Assembly: GCF_027853915.1 (NCBI RefSeq)
Contig: NZ_JAQGLA010000047.1
Span: 1 to 52,613, forward strand
Source of the DNA: Saccharopolyspora oryzae
Lineage (GTDB): Bacteria > Actinomycetota > Actinomycetes > Mycobacteriales > Pseudonocardiaceae
Direction: 5' to 3'
DNA length: 52,613 nt
The translations under genes were made by a program, and so were the position numbers. Numbering within the stretch: position 1 is the first letter of the stretch; each line of letters starts with the position of its first letter. A model generated the notes under the pieces. It saw only the letters and a program-made list of their open reading frames with translations, had not been told where the DNA came from and made no database searches. Positions 32,703 to 41,335 of the stretch are shown here, one piece after another.

Positions 32703-34373
32703 TCAGTAGTTCTCCCACTCGCCTTGGGCGTGCTGGAGGATCGTCGGGTGCATCAGGGTCGACGGCTCCATGCCGGGGATCCGGGTCCGGTCCGGCGGGA
32801 ACGTCGCCGCCGCGCGCAGGGTCGGCTCGTCCAGGGAACGCAGGGGCGGGGCGTCCTGCGGCAGGCGGAGTTCCGGCGCCCCCGGCGAGGCCAAGGGGCT
32901 CCGCACCGCCTGGGGATCCGCAAATTCCATTGAACTTCGAGGTTCGATTTCCATTGAATTTGCGTCCCCCGGTGCCGCTGAGGCGAGGTGGAAGCCCCAT
33001 TCGCCGAAGCTCGGGACCGTCACCGAGTACGGGACGGTGCGGAGGTCGGCCGCGCGCATGGACGACTCGATGCACCAGAAGGCGTTGGGCGCGAAGAACG
33101 GCGAGCCCGCTTGGACCACGACGCGCGCGTCGTCGGCCATCGCGTGGCGGACCAGGCCGTAGAACTCCGTCGAGTACAGCTTCGCGGTGGCCGTGGAGTC
33201 CGCGTCGGGCATGTCGACCAGCACCACGTCGAAGCGGTCGCGGTTCTCGCGCAGCCAGGTGAAGGCGTCCTCCGAGACCGTGCGGACCCGCGGGTCGTCG
33301 AAGGCGTGTCCGTTCAAAGTGGACACTTGCGGATCGGTGCGGGCCAGCTCCAGGACGGCCGGGTCGAGCTCCACCAGCGTGGCCTCGCGGACGTCCGGGT
33401 AGCGCAGGACCTCCCGCAGCACCAAGCCGTCCCCGCCGCCCAGCACCAGGACGCGACCCCGAGGTCCCGCCATCGCCGGGTGCACCATCGCCTCGTGGTA
33501 CCGGTACTCGTCCATCGAGCTGAACTGCAGATCGCCGTTGAGGTACATCCGGGTGTCGTGGGTTCCGTTGAACGACACCGATTCGGTGAGCACGACCTCC
33601 TGGTACGGCGTGCGCTCGGCGTGCACCACCGGATCCGCGTACAGCGCCTGCCGCGCGGTCACCTCGAAGTCGTCGGCGAACACGTACGCGCCCACCAGAA
33701 CCCCGCCGACCAGCACAGACGTCCCGGTCAGCAGCAGCACCGCCCGCTTGGACAGCTCGCTGCGGAACACCGTGAGCACCAGCGCGATACCGGCCGCGGC
33801 GTTGACCATGCCGACCACCAGCGCGCCCTGGACCTGGCCGAACAGCGGCAGCAGCAGGAACGGGAACGCCAGCCCGCCGACCAGACCACCGACGTAGTCG
33901 GCGGCGAACAGGTCCGCGACCGCGGAACCGGCGTCCTGGCGCCGAATCCGCTGCAGCAGCACCATCAGCAGCGGGATCTCCGCCCCGATGAGCACGCCCA
34001 GCACCAGCGCGGTCGTGATCAGCGCGGGTGTGTAGAGGCTCAGCCACGCGAAGGCCGCGTAGAGCAGCAGCACGCTGAGCCCGCCCAGCAGCGCTAGAAG
34101 CAGCTCGATGGCTGCAAACGCCTCAGCCGCCCAGCGTTGCAACGGTTTCGCCGCCAGCGCGCCGACGCCCATCGCGAAGACCATCAGCGACAGCACGATC
34201 GACGCCTGCCCGACGGTGTCGCCGATCAGGTAGCTGCCCAGCGCGACCAGCGCGAGCTCGTAGACCAGACCGCAGGCGGCGCAGACGAACACCGCCACCA
34301 GCACAGCGGTCCGGGCGAGCCGACCGCGCGGCCTGCTGGGGGCGACGTCCGGTTCGACGGCGGTCTCGGTCAC
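32703..34373 (-). CDS. Membrane-anchored spermidine synthase-like aminopropyltransferase
   Basis: 556-aa protein with about seven N-terminal membrane helices (about 20-225, e.g. AACGLVYELALVALGSYLIG) and a cytosolic Rossmann-fold SpeE domain (about 250-470): TPYQEVVLTE, LNGDLQFSSMDEYRYHEAMV, VLVLGGGDGLVLREVLRY, TLVELDPAVLELA, VVLVDMPDADS, KLYSTEFYGLV. The family transfers aminopropyl groups, but membrane forms are little studied. GTG 34373 overlaps the DUF350 stop (GTGA). Oddity: after GFHLASA, about 30 residues including NSMEIEPRSSMEFADPQ are encoded by a 44-bp palindromic repeat plus flanks, before the conserved tail (PPLRSLDEPTLRAAATFPPD). The frame is intact, so it may still be functional. 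Confidence 0.85.
   Translation of the reverse strand: MTETAVEPDVAPSRPRGRLARTAVLVAVFVCAACGLVYELALVALGSYLIGDTVGQASIVLSLMVFAMGVGALAAKPLQRWAAEAFAAIELLLALLGGLSVLLLYAAFAWLSLYTPALITTALVLGVLIGAEIPLLMVLLQRIRRQDAGSAVADLFAADYVGGLVGGLAFPFLLLPLFGQVQGALVVGMVNAAAGIALVLTVFRSELSKRAVLLLTGTSVLVGGVLVGAYVFADDFEVTARQALYADPVVHAERTPYQEVVLTESVSFNGTHDTRMYLNGDLQFSSMDEYRYHEAMVHPAMAGPRGRVLVLGGGDGLVLREVLRYPDVREATLVELDPAVLELARTDPQVSTLNGHAFDDPRVRTVSEDAFTWLRENRDRFDVVLVDMPDADSTATAKLYSTEFYGLVRHAMADDARVVVQAGSPFFAPNAFWCIESSMRAADLRTVPYSVTVPSFGEWGFHLASAAPGDANSMEIEPRSSMEFADPQAVRSPLASPGAPELRLPQDAPPLRSLDEPTLRAAATFPPDRTRIPGMEPSTLMHPTILQHAQGEWENY
32920..32963. repeat. 44-bp palindromic repeat inside the spermidine synthase-like gene
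   Basis: GCAAATTC begins the left arm and GATTTCCATTGAATTTGC forms the right arm. The total is 44 bp, the same length as the hairpins at 15187 and 24350. The left arm is imperfect (CATTGAACTT in place of AATGGAAATC). It is translated in frame. Confidence 0.85.
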
Positions 34374-34795
34374 CAGATCGCCGCGGCGATGATCACCGCG
34401 ATCACCAGGTGCGCGCCCGCCGACACCCAGGTGGCCGGGTGCAGGTCCGGGGTGGACAGCTCGTCGCCGAGCTTGCCCGGGGTGATGGCGTCGATCAGCA
34501 GGAACGACAGGCTCATCAGGACCAGCCCGAGCAGGCCGTAGGCGAGGGTGCCGACGAGCCCGGCGACCAGGTCGTCGGAGCTGGCCGCGATCGCCGTGGT
34601 CAGGATGACCCCGACGCCGAGCAGTCCGGAGACCAGCAGCAGCGCCGCGTTGGGGTTGCGCCGCACCCAGATCAGGTCGCGCAGCTTGCCCGGCGTGGCC
34701 AGGTCGACGAGCACGTAGCCGAGCGCCATCATCGCCACGCCGATCACGCCGTAGGCGACGGCGGCGAGCATGCCGTGGAGCAATTGCTGGAGCAA
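34370..34795 (-). CDS. DUF350 integral membrane protein
   Basis: The 141-aa protein has four hydrophobic helices arranged as two similar halves: AYGVIGVAMMALGYVLVDLATPGKL and AYGLLGLVLMSLSFLLIDAITPGKL. Each half contains the LxD-x-x-TPGKL signature of DUF350. TTG 34795 is the start, with GAAGGA about eight bases upstream. It overlaps the spermidine synthase-like gene by four bases and follows the proline-rich membrane protein by 30 bp. Function is unknown; the family commonly neighbours envelope-stress and polyamine genes. Confidence 0.9.
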   Translation of the reverse strand: MLQQLLHGMLAAVAYGVIGVAMMALGYVLVDLATPGKLRDLIWVRRNPNAALLLVSGLLGVGVILTTAIAASSDDLVAGLVGTLAYGLLGLVLMSLSFLLIDAITPGKLGDELSTPDLHPATWVSAGAHLVIAVIIAAAIW

Positions 34796-34825
34796 GGTGG
34801 GGTCCTTCTCGTGTCGTGAGCGGGG

Positions 34826-35854
34826 TCAGCGGCCGGGACCGGGCGGGCCCGGAGGTCGCGGCGGCCACGGCGGTTGCGGCCCGCCCTGCAGCGGCGGGAA
34901 GCCCTGACCGGGCGGCGGATTCGGGCCGGGCGGCTGCCCGGGGAACGGACCATGCTGCTGTGGCGGTGGGCCCTGCGGCGGTGGCCCCTGCTGCGGCGGG
35001 CCCTGCTGCGGCCACGGCGGCGGTCCGGGCGGCGCGGCCACGTGCTGGACGACCGGCGGAGGACTCACCGGCGGCCCCGACGGCCCCGAACCCGACGAGG
35101 TTCCGTCCGATGTGGACTTCTGCTTCGCACGACCGATGAGGCCGAGCACCAGCCCCAGCACGGCGACGAACCCGAGCGCGCCGAGCGCCACCCAGACCAT
35201 CACGCTCGAACCCGAGCCGTCGCCCGGCGGCAGCGGCGCGGTCGAAGCGTCACCCGCCGGTTCCTCGTCCGGCACCTGCGGCGCCTGCAGCGCACCGCTC
35301 TCCACCAGCAGCAGCGGAAGTCCCAGCGCCGCCTGCCCGGTGACCGACACCGGCTCCTCGGCCAGCGAGTCCGCGGTCACGCCCATGTTCACGAATTCCG
35401 TCGTGGTCGGCGCCTGCCGCAGGTCGTCCGAGGTGACCACCTCGACGGCCGCGGCGTCCGGGTCGTCCTCTGTGGACCCGAGCGCGACGACGACCTGGAC
35501 CTCGGCCCAGCGCGGGCAGCTGTCGGCCGGGACGTTCGGGCCCCGGCTGGAGCCCTGGTCGAACTGCTCGGTCGATCCGTCCACGAGCTTCCAGCCGAAG
35601 CAGACCCCGTGCAGCTTCTCGGCCTCCGCCAAGCCCTTCGAGAGCTGCTCCGCGTCGGCGGGCGAGAACCGCGCGATCGGCGGCCCGGAGTAGCTGCCGG
35701 AGCTGGAGTAGACCTCGGTGTCCTCGGAGGTGAAGGTGGTCTGCGGCGACCCGCCGGAACTGGTCGCCGCGCTGATGATGCCCACCAGCGCGAAGAAGCC
35801 GATCCCGCCCGCGACGACGCCCAGGTGGCGCTTGGGTTTGGCGAGGGCGCTCAT
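34826..35854 (-). CDS. Bitopic membrane protein with proline-rich C terminus
   Basis: Unnamed 342-aa protein. Helix 1 (about 11-31: LGVVAGGIGFFALVGIISA) precedes an extracytoplasmic domain of about 180 residues with Cys at VCFGWKLVDG and DSCPRWAEVQVVVAL, a possible disulfide. A second helix (about 218-243: VMVWVALGALGFVAVLGLVLGLIG) leads to a cytosolic Pro/Gln/Gly-rich tail with repeated GPPQQGPPPQGPPP. ATG overlaps the DUF4247 stop (ATGA). It is the third gene of a five-gene operon and may be its scaffold or sensor. Confidence 0.8.
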   Translation of the reverse strand: MSALAKPKRHLGVVAGGIGFFALVGIISAATSSGGSPQTTFTSEDTEVYSSSGSYSGPPIARFSPADAEQLSKGLAEAEKLHGVCFGWKLVDGSTEQFDQGSSRGPNVPADSCPRWAEVQVVVALGSTEDDPDAAAVEVVTSDDLRQAPTTTEFVNMGVTADSLAEEPVSVTGQAALGLPLLLVESGALQAPQVPDEEPAGDASTAPLPPGDGSGSSVMVWVALGALGFVAVLGLVLGLIGRAKQKSTSDGTSSGSGPSGPPVSPPPVVQHVAAPPGPPPWPQQGPPQQGPPPQGPPPQQHGPFPGQPPGPNPPPGQGFPPLQGGPQPPWPPRPPGPPGPGR

Positions 35855-36288
35855 TTGCCCGCTCCTGGGCCGCGACCGCGGAAGCTCTCACCGCGCGGGC
35901 TGCTCCAGCCCCAGACGCCGCCGACGTGCGAGTGGTAGCGGTTGTACGCGTGGCGGGCGTCCATCACGTGGATGACCGATCCCCGCTGGTACGGCTTGAT
36001 CACCACGGCGTCGCTGGAATACCGCAGGTAGATGCCGGAGGAGTCGGTGTACTGCGACTGCGGGCGCCACTTCTGGCTGATCTCGAACGCGACGACGCTC
36101 GGCGCCTTCGGGCTGGTGTAGGCGCGGTTGTCGGAGTCACCGCTCAGGTCGAGGTTCGCCGCGCGGGTGTAGGTGTTCGCGACGTAGCCGCGCGGGCCGG
36201 TGCCGGTGGAGAACACCGTCACCAGGCCGATGATCAGCGCGAGCACCGCCGCGACGCCGGCCAGCGCGAACCAGAACTTCGGCTTCAC
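35851..36288 (-). CDS. DUF4247 protein
   Basis: The 145-aa protein has one N-terminal membrane helix (FWFALAGVAAVLALIIGLVTV) and an extracytoplasmic domain with YTRAANLDLSGDSDN, VVAFEISQKWRPQSQ, GIYLRYSSDAVVI and YNRYHSHVGGVWGW. These fit DUF4247, a family of unknown function often encoded beside DUF4178 and DUF350. GTG 36288 lies two bases after the DUF4178 stop. The C terminus overlaps the next gene by four bases. Confidence 0.88.
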   Translation of the reverse strand: MKPKFWFALAGVAAVLALIIGLVTVFSTGTGPRGYVANTYTRAANLDLSGDSDNRAYTSPKAPSVVAFEISQKWRPQSQYTDSSGIYLRYSSDAVVIKPYQRGSVIHVMDARHAYNRYHSHVGGVWGWSSPRGESFRGRGPGAGK

Positions 36289-36290
36289 GG

Positions 36291-36911
36291 TCAGCTCGCA
36301 GTGGGGTAGATGAGCACGTCGTAGCGGCTGAGCGCCTCGCCCGTGCTGGCTTCCCAGTCGGCGTCGCCGTAGGCCTCGAAGCCCAGCAGCGCGCCGTCGG
36401 ACGATTCGTAGTCGTGGTAGCGGACGGTTCCGCGCTCGGCGAGCCCGGTGGTGGCCTCGCTGCGGAACTCGGCGCTGCCGGACTCCTCGGAGTGGTAGGT
36501 GCGCCCGCCGAAGGAGACGGTCTTCGGGCCCGGCTCGCCGGCGTCGGCCACCGGCGTCCACAGCGAGAGGATCAGGTCCGGGTCCTCCTCGACGGCCAGC
36601 CACACCTGGGTGCCCTTGGAGTCGTCGAGCAGGTGCTCCGACCAGGTCCAACCGCCTTCGGACAGCCGCAGGCTGCCGCGCACGGTGAACGACTGGCCGC
36701 GCACTTCGACGATGTCGCCGGCCTTCAGCGCGCGCGGGTCGCCGCGCAGCGAGTCCTGGTCGCCGGTGTTGAAGGGATCGGTGGGGCGTTCCGGTTCCGG
36801 CGGCTGCGCTGCCGCGCGCTTGGCGCGGATCCCCATGATCACGGCGATCACCGCGACGACGATCAGCACGACCACGAGAATGATCAACGCTGTGACCAGC
36901 CCGTTGTTCAC
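36291..36911 (-). CDS. DUF4178 protein
   Basis: The 206-aa protein has one N-terminal membrane helix (VTALIILVVVLIVVAVIAVIMG), a basic/Pro linker and a beta-rich DUF4178 domain (about 55-205): LKAGDIVEVRGQSFTVRGSL, WTWSEHLLDDSKGTQVWLAV, RTYHSEESGSAEF and VRYHDYESSDGALLGFEAY. GTG 36911 follows GAGGGG by seven bases. It is the first gene of the operon DUF4178, DUF4247, proline-rich protein, DUF350, spermidine synthase-like. The biochemical role of the family is unknown. Confidence 0.9.
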   Translation of the reverse strand: MNNGLVTALIILVVVLIVVAVIAVIMGIRAKRAAAQPPEPERPTDPFNTGDQDSLRGDPRALKAGDIVEVRGQSFTVRGSLRLSEGGWTWSEHLLDDSKGTQVWLAVEEDPDLILSLWTPVADAGEPGPKTVSFGGRTYHSEESGSAEFRSEATTGLAERGTVRYHDYESSDGALLGFEAYGDADWEASTGEALSRYDVLIYPTAS

Positions 36912-37017
36912 CCGTCCACCCCTCACCTGTGCGCGAGCTCCGGCACAGAGGGTATTCGTACACCGCCAACCGGATGACCCGATTCACCCAAATCGTGATC
37001 CGGGTCCCGACGAGAAA

Positions 37018-37063
37018 CCCGTGAGCACTTTGGGCTGCCATGGCAACCCAAAGTGCTCACGGG
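37018..37063. repeat. GTGAGCACTT hairpin, copy 3 (terminator-like)
   Basis: CCCGTGAGCACTTTGGG (37018-37034) and its exact complement (37047-37063) form a 17-bp stem. The 12-base loop holds a smaller palindrome TGCCATGGCA. It is 18 bp 3' of the OtsB-GH15 gene and has the same 46-bp length as the copy at 11141. Confidence 0.88.
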
Positions 37064-37081
37064 TGGTGAACTGCGGAAACG

Positions 37082-39631
37082 TCAGGCGGACAGCAGCTGG
37101 GCGCAGCGGATCAGGCCCAGGTGCGAGTAGGCCTGCGGGTGGTTGCCCAGGGAGCGCTCCGCGATCGGGTCGTACTCCTCGGACAGCAGGCCCGTCGGAC
37201 CCGCCGTGTCCACGATCTGCTGGAACAGCTCCTCCGCCTCGGTGCGGCGGCCGATCAGCAGGTACGCCTCGATCAGCCACGCCGCGCAGAGGTGGAACCC
37301 GCCCTCGTCACCGGGCAGACCGTCGTCGCGCCGGTACCGGTACACGGTGGACCCGCTGCGCAGCTCCGCCTCGATCGCGGTGACGGTGGCCTGGAACCGC
37401 TCGTCGGCCGGGTCGATCAGCCCGGACAGGCCGACGTGCAGCGACGCCGCGTCCAGGTCCGAGCCCTCGTAGGCGGTGGTGAACGCCTGCACGTCCGGGT
37501 GCCAGCCGTTCTTCACCACGTCCTGCCCGATCTGGTCGCGCAGCGGCCCCCACGACGGGTCGGCCTCGCGGCCGTAGGCCTCGGCCAGCTTGACCGCGCG
37601 GTCCAGCGTCACCCAGCACATGACCTTGGAGTACACGTGGTGCCGCGGCACGTCGCGCTCCTCCCAGATGCCGTGGTCCGGTTCGAACCAGCGCTGCGAG
37701 ACCGCCGTCGCCATCGCGGTGACCAGTTCCCAGTCGACGTCGCGGATCCGGCCGGTGGCCTGCGCCAGGTGCGCGATCAGCTCCACCACCGGGCCGAACA
37801 CGTCGAGCTGGACCTGCTGGTCGGCGAGGTTGCCGACGCGGACCGGCCGGGATCCGGCGTAGCCGGGCAGGCTGTCGATCACTGCCTCCGGGCCGAGCCC
37901 GGTGCCCTGCAGCGTGTACAGCGGGTGCAGCCGCTCCGGGCCGGGCAGCGTCTCGAGCACGCGGTGCAGCCAGTCCAGGAACGCCTCGGCCTCGTCGGTG
38001 GAGCCGAGCGTCACCAGCGCCTGCGCGGTCATCGCGCCGTCGCGCAGCCAGCAGTACCGGTAGTCCCAGTTGCGCACGCCGCCGATCTCCTCGGGCAGCG
38101 AGGTGGTGGCGGCGGCCATGATCCCGCCGGTGTCGGTGTTGCACAGGCCGCGCAGGGTCAGCGCCGAGCGGGCGACCAGGTCGCGCTCCACCTCGGGCAG
38201 CGACAGCGTCTTCATCCACTCCGACCAGTACCGGTCGGCCTCGTCGCGGCGCTCCACCTCCGCCTGCGCCGGGGACAGGTCGTCCGCACCGCAGCGCAGC
38301 TCCAGCACGACCGGGTCGCCGTCGGTCAGCTCCAGCACCGCGTGCGCCGACTCGTGCATGCCGTCGGAGGTGATCTCCCACTGCACGCCCGGCGAGTACA
38401 GCACCATCGGCTCCGCCGTGCCCTGCACCCGCAGGCCACCGGCTTCAGCGGTCAGCCGCACCGGCACCTGCCCGAACTCGGGGCGCGGCGCGAACTCGAC
38501 GTCGGCCGTGGTGCTGCCGCTGATCACGCGGATCAGGTCGGTGCGGTGGCTGTCGGTGCCGTGCGCCAGGTAGTCCGTGACCAGCAGCCGCGACCAGCGC
38601 GTTTCCACGGTCATCGTGTTCGGCACGTAGCGCTGGCCCAGCGGCAGCGGGCTGCGCTGGGTGCCGTTGCCGCCGTGCGGGCGGACGCTGAAGTGGCCCG
38701 CGCCGGAGCCGCCCAGCAGGTCGGCGAACACCGCCGCCGAGTCCGGACCGGGGTGGCACATCCAGGTCAGCCGCGCTTCCGGGGTGAGCAGGGCGACGGT
38801 GCGCTCGTTGGACAGCATCGTCAGCCGCTCGATCGGCGGGGCCTGCTCGCCGTAGAGCCAGGTCCGGCGCTCCTCCATCAGGAACGCCAGCACCGTCGCG
38901 ACGTCGGCGGCGTCGCCGACCCGGTAGCGGCCCAGGGTGTCCCCGGCCCCGACCTTGATCCCCAGGTCGGGGCCGTGCAGGCGGGCGAAGGCCTTCTCGT
39001 CGGTGACGTCGTCGCCGAGGAAGATCGCGGCGGTCGCACCGACCTGGTGGCGCAGGGTATCCAGGGCATTGCCCTTGTCGGTCTGCACCACCGCGAGCTC
39101 GATGACCTCCTTGCCCTCGGTCACCTCCACGCCGTCCCACTGGGCGGGGCCGGTGCGCACGGTCTCCAGCACCTCGCTGGCGACGTCGGGCTCGGCGCGG
39201 CGGACGTGCACCGCGACGCTGGCCGGCTTGGCCTCCAGCGTCACGCCTTCCTTGCCGCGCACGATGTCCTGCAGACCGATCTGCAGCTCGGTGCGCAGCT
39301 GGGTGGCTTCGGGTTGGAGCTCGTGCACGAACCCGACGTCGAACTCGGATCCGTGGCTGCCGACCAGGTAGACCTCGGCGGGCAGGCGGGACAGGGTCGC
39401 CAGGTCGCGCAGCGCGCGCCCGGAGATCACGGCGGTGGTGGTGGCGGGCAGCGCGGCCAACGAGCGAAGGGCGTGCACCGACTCCGGCAGCGGTTTGGCC
39501 TGGCTGGGGTCCGCCACGATGGGCGCCAAGGTGCCGTCGTAGTCGCTGGCGACCAGAAGTCGGGGTGTCCGCGCGAGCTGCACGATCTCGCGGCGCAGCT
39601 CCGCAGGCAGGGCTTCGGCGGTCAACGCCAT
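37082..39631 (-). CDS. Trehalose-6-phosphate phosphatase fused to GH15 glucoamylase/trehalase
   Basis: 849-aa fusion. Residues about 1-245 are an OtsB-type HAD phosphatase: LVASDYDGTLAPIVADP (nucleophile DxD), AVISGR, GSHGSEF, VQTDKGNALD, IFLGDDVTDE. Residues about 260-845 are a GH15 glycosidase with NWDYRYCWLRDGAMTAQAL, LPGYAGSRPVRVGN, VYSKVMCWVTLDRAV and EGGFHLCAAWLIEAYLLIGR. In mycobacteria GH15 enzymes of this type act as trehalases, so the fusion may both make and cut trehalose, or the GH15 part may have another substrate. ATG 39631 is chosen, but its GGAG is very close; TTG 39625 fits the spacing better. It follows otsA by 129 bp. Confidence 0.9.
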   Translation of the reverse strand: MALTAEALPAELRREIVQLARTPRLLVASDYDGTLAPIVADPSQAKPLPESVHALRSLAALPATTTAVISGRALRDLATLSRLPAEVYLVGSHGSEFDVGFVHELQPEATQLRTELQIGLQDIVRGKEGVTLEAKPASVAVHVRRAEPDVASEVLETVRTGPAQWDGVEVTEGKEVIELAVVQTDKGNALDTLRHQVGATAAIFLGDDVTDEKAFARLHGPDLGIKVGAGDTLGRYRVGDAADVATVLAFLMEERRTWLYGEQAPPIERLTMLSNERTVALLTPEARLTWMCHPGPDSAAVFADLLGGSGAGHFSVRPHGGNGTQRSPLPLGQRYVPNTMTVETRWSRLLVTDYLAHGTDSHRTDLIRVISGSTTADVEFAPRPEFGQVPVRLTAEAGGLRVQGTAEPMVLYSPGVQWEITSDGMHESAHAVLELTDGDPVVLELRCGADDLSPAQAEVERRDEADRYWSEWMKTLSLPEVERDLVARSALTLRGLCNTDTGGIMAAATTSLPEEIGGVRNWDYRYCWLRDGAMTAQALVTLGSTDEAEAFLDWLHRVLETLPGPERLHPLYTLQGTGLGPEAVIDSLPGYAGSRPVRVGNLADQQVQLDVFGPVVELIAHLAQATGRIRDVDWELVTAMATAVSQRWFEPDHGIWEERDVPRHHVYSKVMCWVTLDRAVKLAEAYGREADPSWGPLRDQIGQDVVKNGWHPDVQAFTTAYEGSDLDAASLHVGLSGLIDPADERFQATVTAIEAELRSGSTVYRYRRDDGLPGDEGGFHLCAAWLIEAYLLIGRRTEAEELFQQIVDTAGPTGLLSEEYDPIAERSLGNHPQAYSHLGLIRCAQLLSA

Positions 39632-39760
39632 ACTCCTCATCAAGGGGGCGTGGTCAAGTCCGTGTTGATCGATCCGGATCCGGTCATCGTTGGTGACCGG
39701 CCGGTTCCAACCAGTATTGCTGACGCTTGGCTGTCCGTGTTGCGGACCAGTTGCTCGCAG

Positions 39761-41200
39761 CTATTCCGCGAGGGGCGTGCCCAGAGCTTCGAGGAACGAC
39801 CGCGCCCAGCGGTCGACATCGTGCGTGAGCACTTGCCTACGCAGTGCGCGCATCCTACGGCGTCCCTCGGCCTCGTCGATGTCGAGGGCGGCCAGCAGCG
39901 CGTCCTTCACACCGTCGAGGTTGTGCGGGTTGACCAGGAAGGAACTCGTCAGCTCGGCGGCGGCCCCGGCGAACTCGCTGAGCACCAGCGCCCCGCCCAG
40001 GTCGTGGCGGCAGGCGACGTACTCCTTGCAGACCAGGTTCATGCCGTCGCGGACCGGCGTCACCACCATGACGTCGGCGGCGCAGTAGAAGGAGACCAGG
40101 TCCTTGCGGTCCACCGAGGTGTGCAGGTAGTGCACCGCGGGGTGGCCGACGCGGCCGAACTCGCCGTTGATCCGGCCGACCTCGCGCTCGATGTCCTCGC
40201 GCATCTGCTTGTAGTGCTCGACGCGTTCCCGGCTGGGCGTGGCGATCTGGATCATCGTCACGTCCTCGGCCTTGACCTTCCCCTCGGCCAGCAGCTCGTG
40301 GAAGGCGTGCAGCCGGACGTCGATGCCCTTGGTGTAGTCGAGCCGGTCGACGCCGAGCAGGATCTTGCGCGGGTTGCCGAGCTCGGCGCGCAGCGACTTG
40401 ACCCGCTGCTGGATCTCCTTGGTGCGCGCCAACCGGTCCAGTTCGGCGGAGGCGATGGAGATCGGGAACGCGCCGACCCGCACCGTCCGGTCGCCGACCT
40501 GCACCACGCCCGGCCGCGAGCGCACGCCGACCTGGCCGCGGCTGGGTTCGAACCCGGCCAGCCGGCGGGCCAGCCACAGGAAGTTCTGCGCCCCGCCCGG
40601 GCGGTGGAAGCCGACCAGGTCGGCGCCCAGCAGTCCGCGCACTATTTCGGTGCGCCACGGCAGCTGCATGAACAGCTCGACCGGTGGGAACGGGATGTGC
40701 AGGAAGAACCCGATGCGCAGGTCGGGGCGCAGTTCCCGCAGCATCGCGGGCACCAGCTGCAGCTGGTAGTCCTGCACCCACACCGTCGCGCCCTCGGCGC
40801 TGACCTCCGCGGCGGCTTCGGCGAAGCGCCGGTTGACCCGCTGGTAGGCGTGCCACCAGGAGCGGTCGAACACCGGCGGCACCACCACGTCGTGGTAGAG
40901 CGGCCACAGCGTGGCGTTCGAGAACCCCTCGTAGTACTCGGCGAACTCGGCGGCCGACAGCCGCACCGGGTGCAGCTGCAGACCGTCGTCGGCGAACGGT
41001 TCGACGTCGATGTCGGCCACCCCGGGCCAGCCGACCCACGCGCCGCGCCGGGCGCGCAGGAACGGCTCCAGTGCGGTGACGAGGCCGCCGGGGCTGTGCT
41101 TCCAGCGCTCGGTGCCGTCGTCGAGGCGCTCCAGATCGACCGGCAGCCGGTTGGCGACCACGACGAAATCCGCTCGGTTGGGCTTGCTGCCCTTGTCCAC
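39761..41200 (-). CDS. otsA: Trehalose-6-phosphate synthase OtsA
   Basis: The 479-aa GT20 enzyme joins glucose from UDP- or GDP-glucose to glucose 6-phosphate. Landmarks are [88 protein letters not shown] and [20 protein letters not shown] 41200 follows GGGAGG by about eight bases; the longer frame upstream lacks family similarity. Its product should be dephosphorylated by the downstream OtsB-GH15 protein. Together they form the trehalose route for osmotic and desiccation protection. Confidence 0.95.
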   Translation of the reverse strand: MDKGSKPNRADFVVVANRLPVDLERLDDGTERWKHSPGGLVTALEPFLRARRGAWVGWPGVADIDVEPFADDGLQLHPVRLSAAEFAEYYEGFSNATLWPLYHDVVVPPVFDRSWWHAYQRVNRRFAEAAAEVSAEGATVWVQDYQLQLVPAMLRELRPDLRIGFFLHIPFPPVELFMQLPWRTEIVRGLLGADLVGFHRPGGAQNFLWLARRLAGFEPSRGQVGVRSRPGVVQVGDRTVRVGAFPISIASAELDRLARTKEIQQRVKSLRAELGNPRKILLGVDRLDYTKGIDVRLHAFHELLAEGKVKAEDVTMIQIATPSRERVEHYKQMREDIEREVGRINGEFGRVGHPAVHYLHTSVDRKDLVSFYCAADVMVVTPVRDGMNLVCKEYVACRHDLGGALVLSEFAGAAAELTSSFLVNPHNLDGVKDALLAALDIDEAEGRRRMRALRRQVLTHDVDRWARSFLEALGTPLAE

Positions 41201-41335
41201 CGGTGTTCCTCCCGCCGTGTCAACGACCTGTCGCGAGGCTAGCCAATCCAGCCCGCTGCGGCGTGCTGCGCGCGGGTCAACCGGCGCAGCACCCGCCACA
41301 ACCCTTCCGAACGGCGAAGATCGCGCCGGAGGGGG

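Noticed and set aside
37121..41242. Very long antisense open frame opposite otsA/otsB
   Set aside because: High GC leaves long open frames opposite real genes; the translation is Arg/Gln/His-rich without family motifs, while the other strand encodes clear enzymes.
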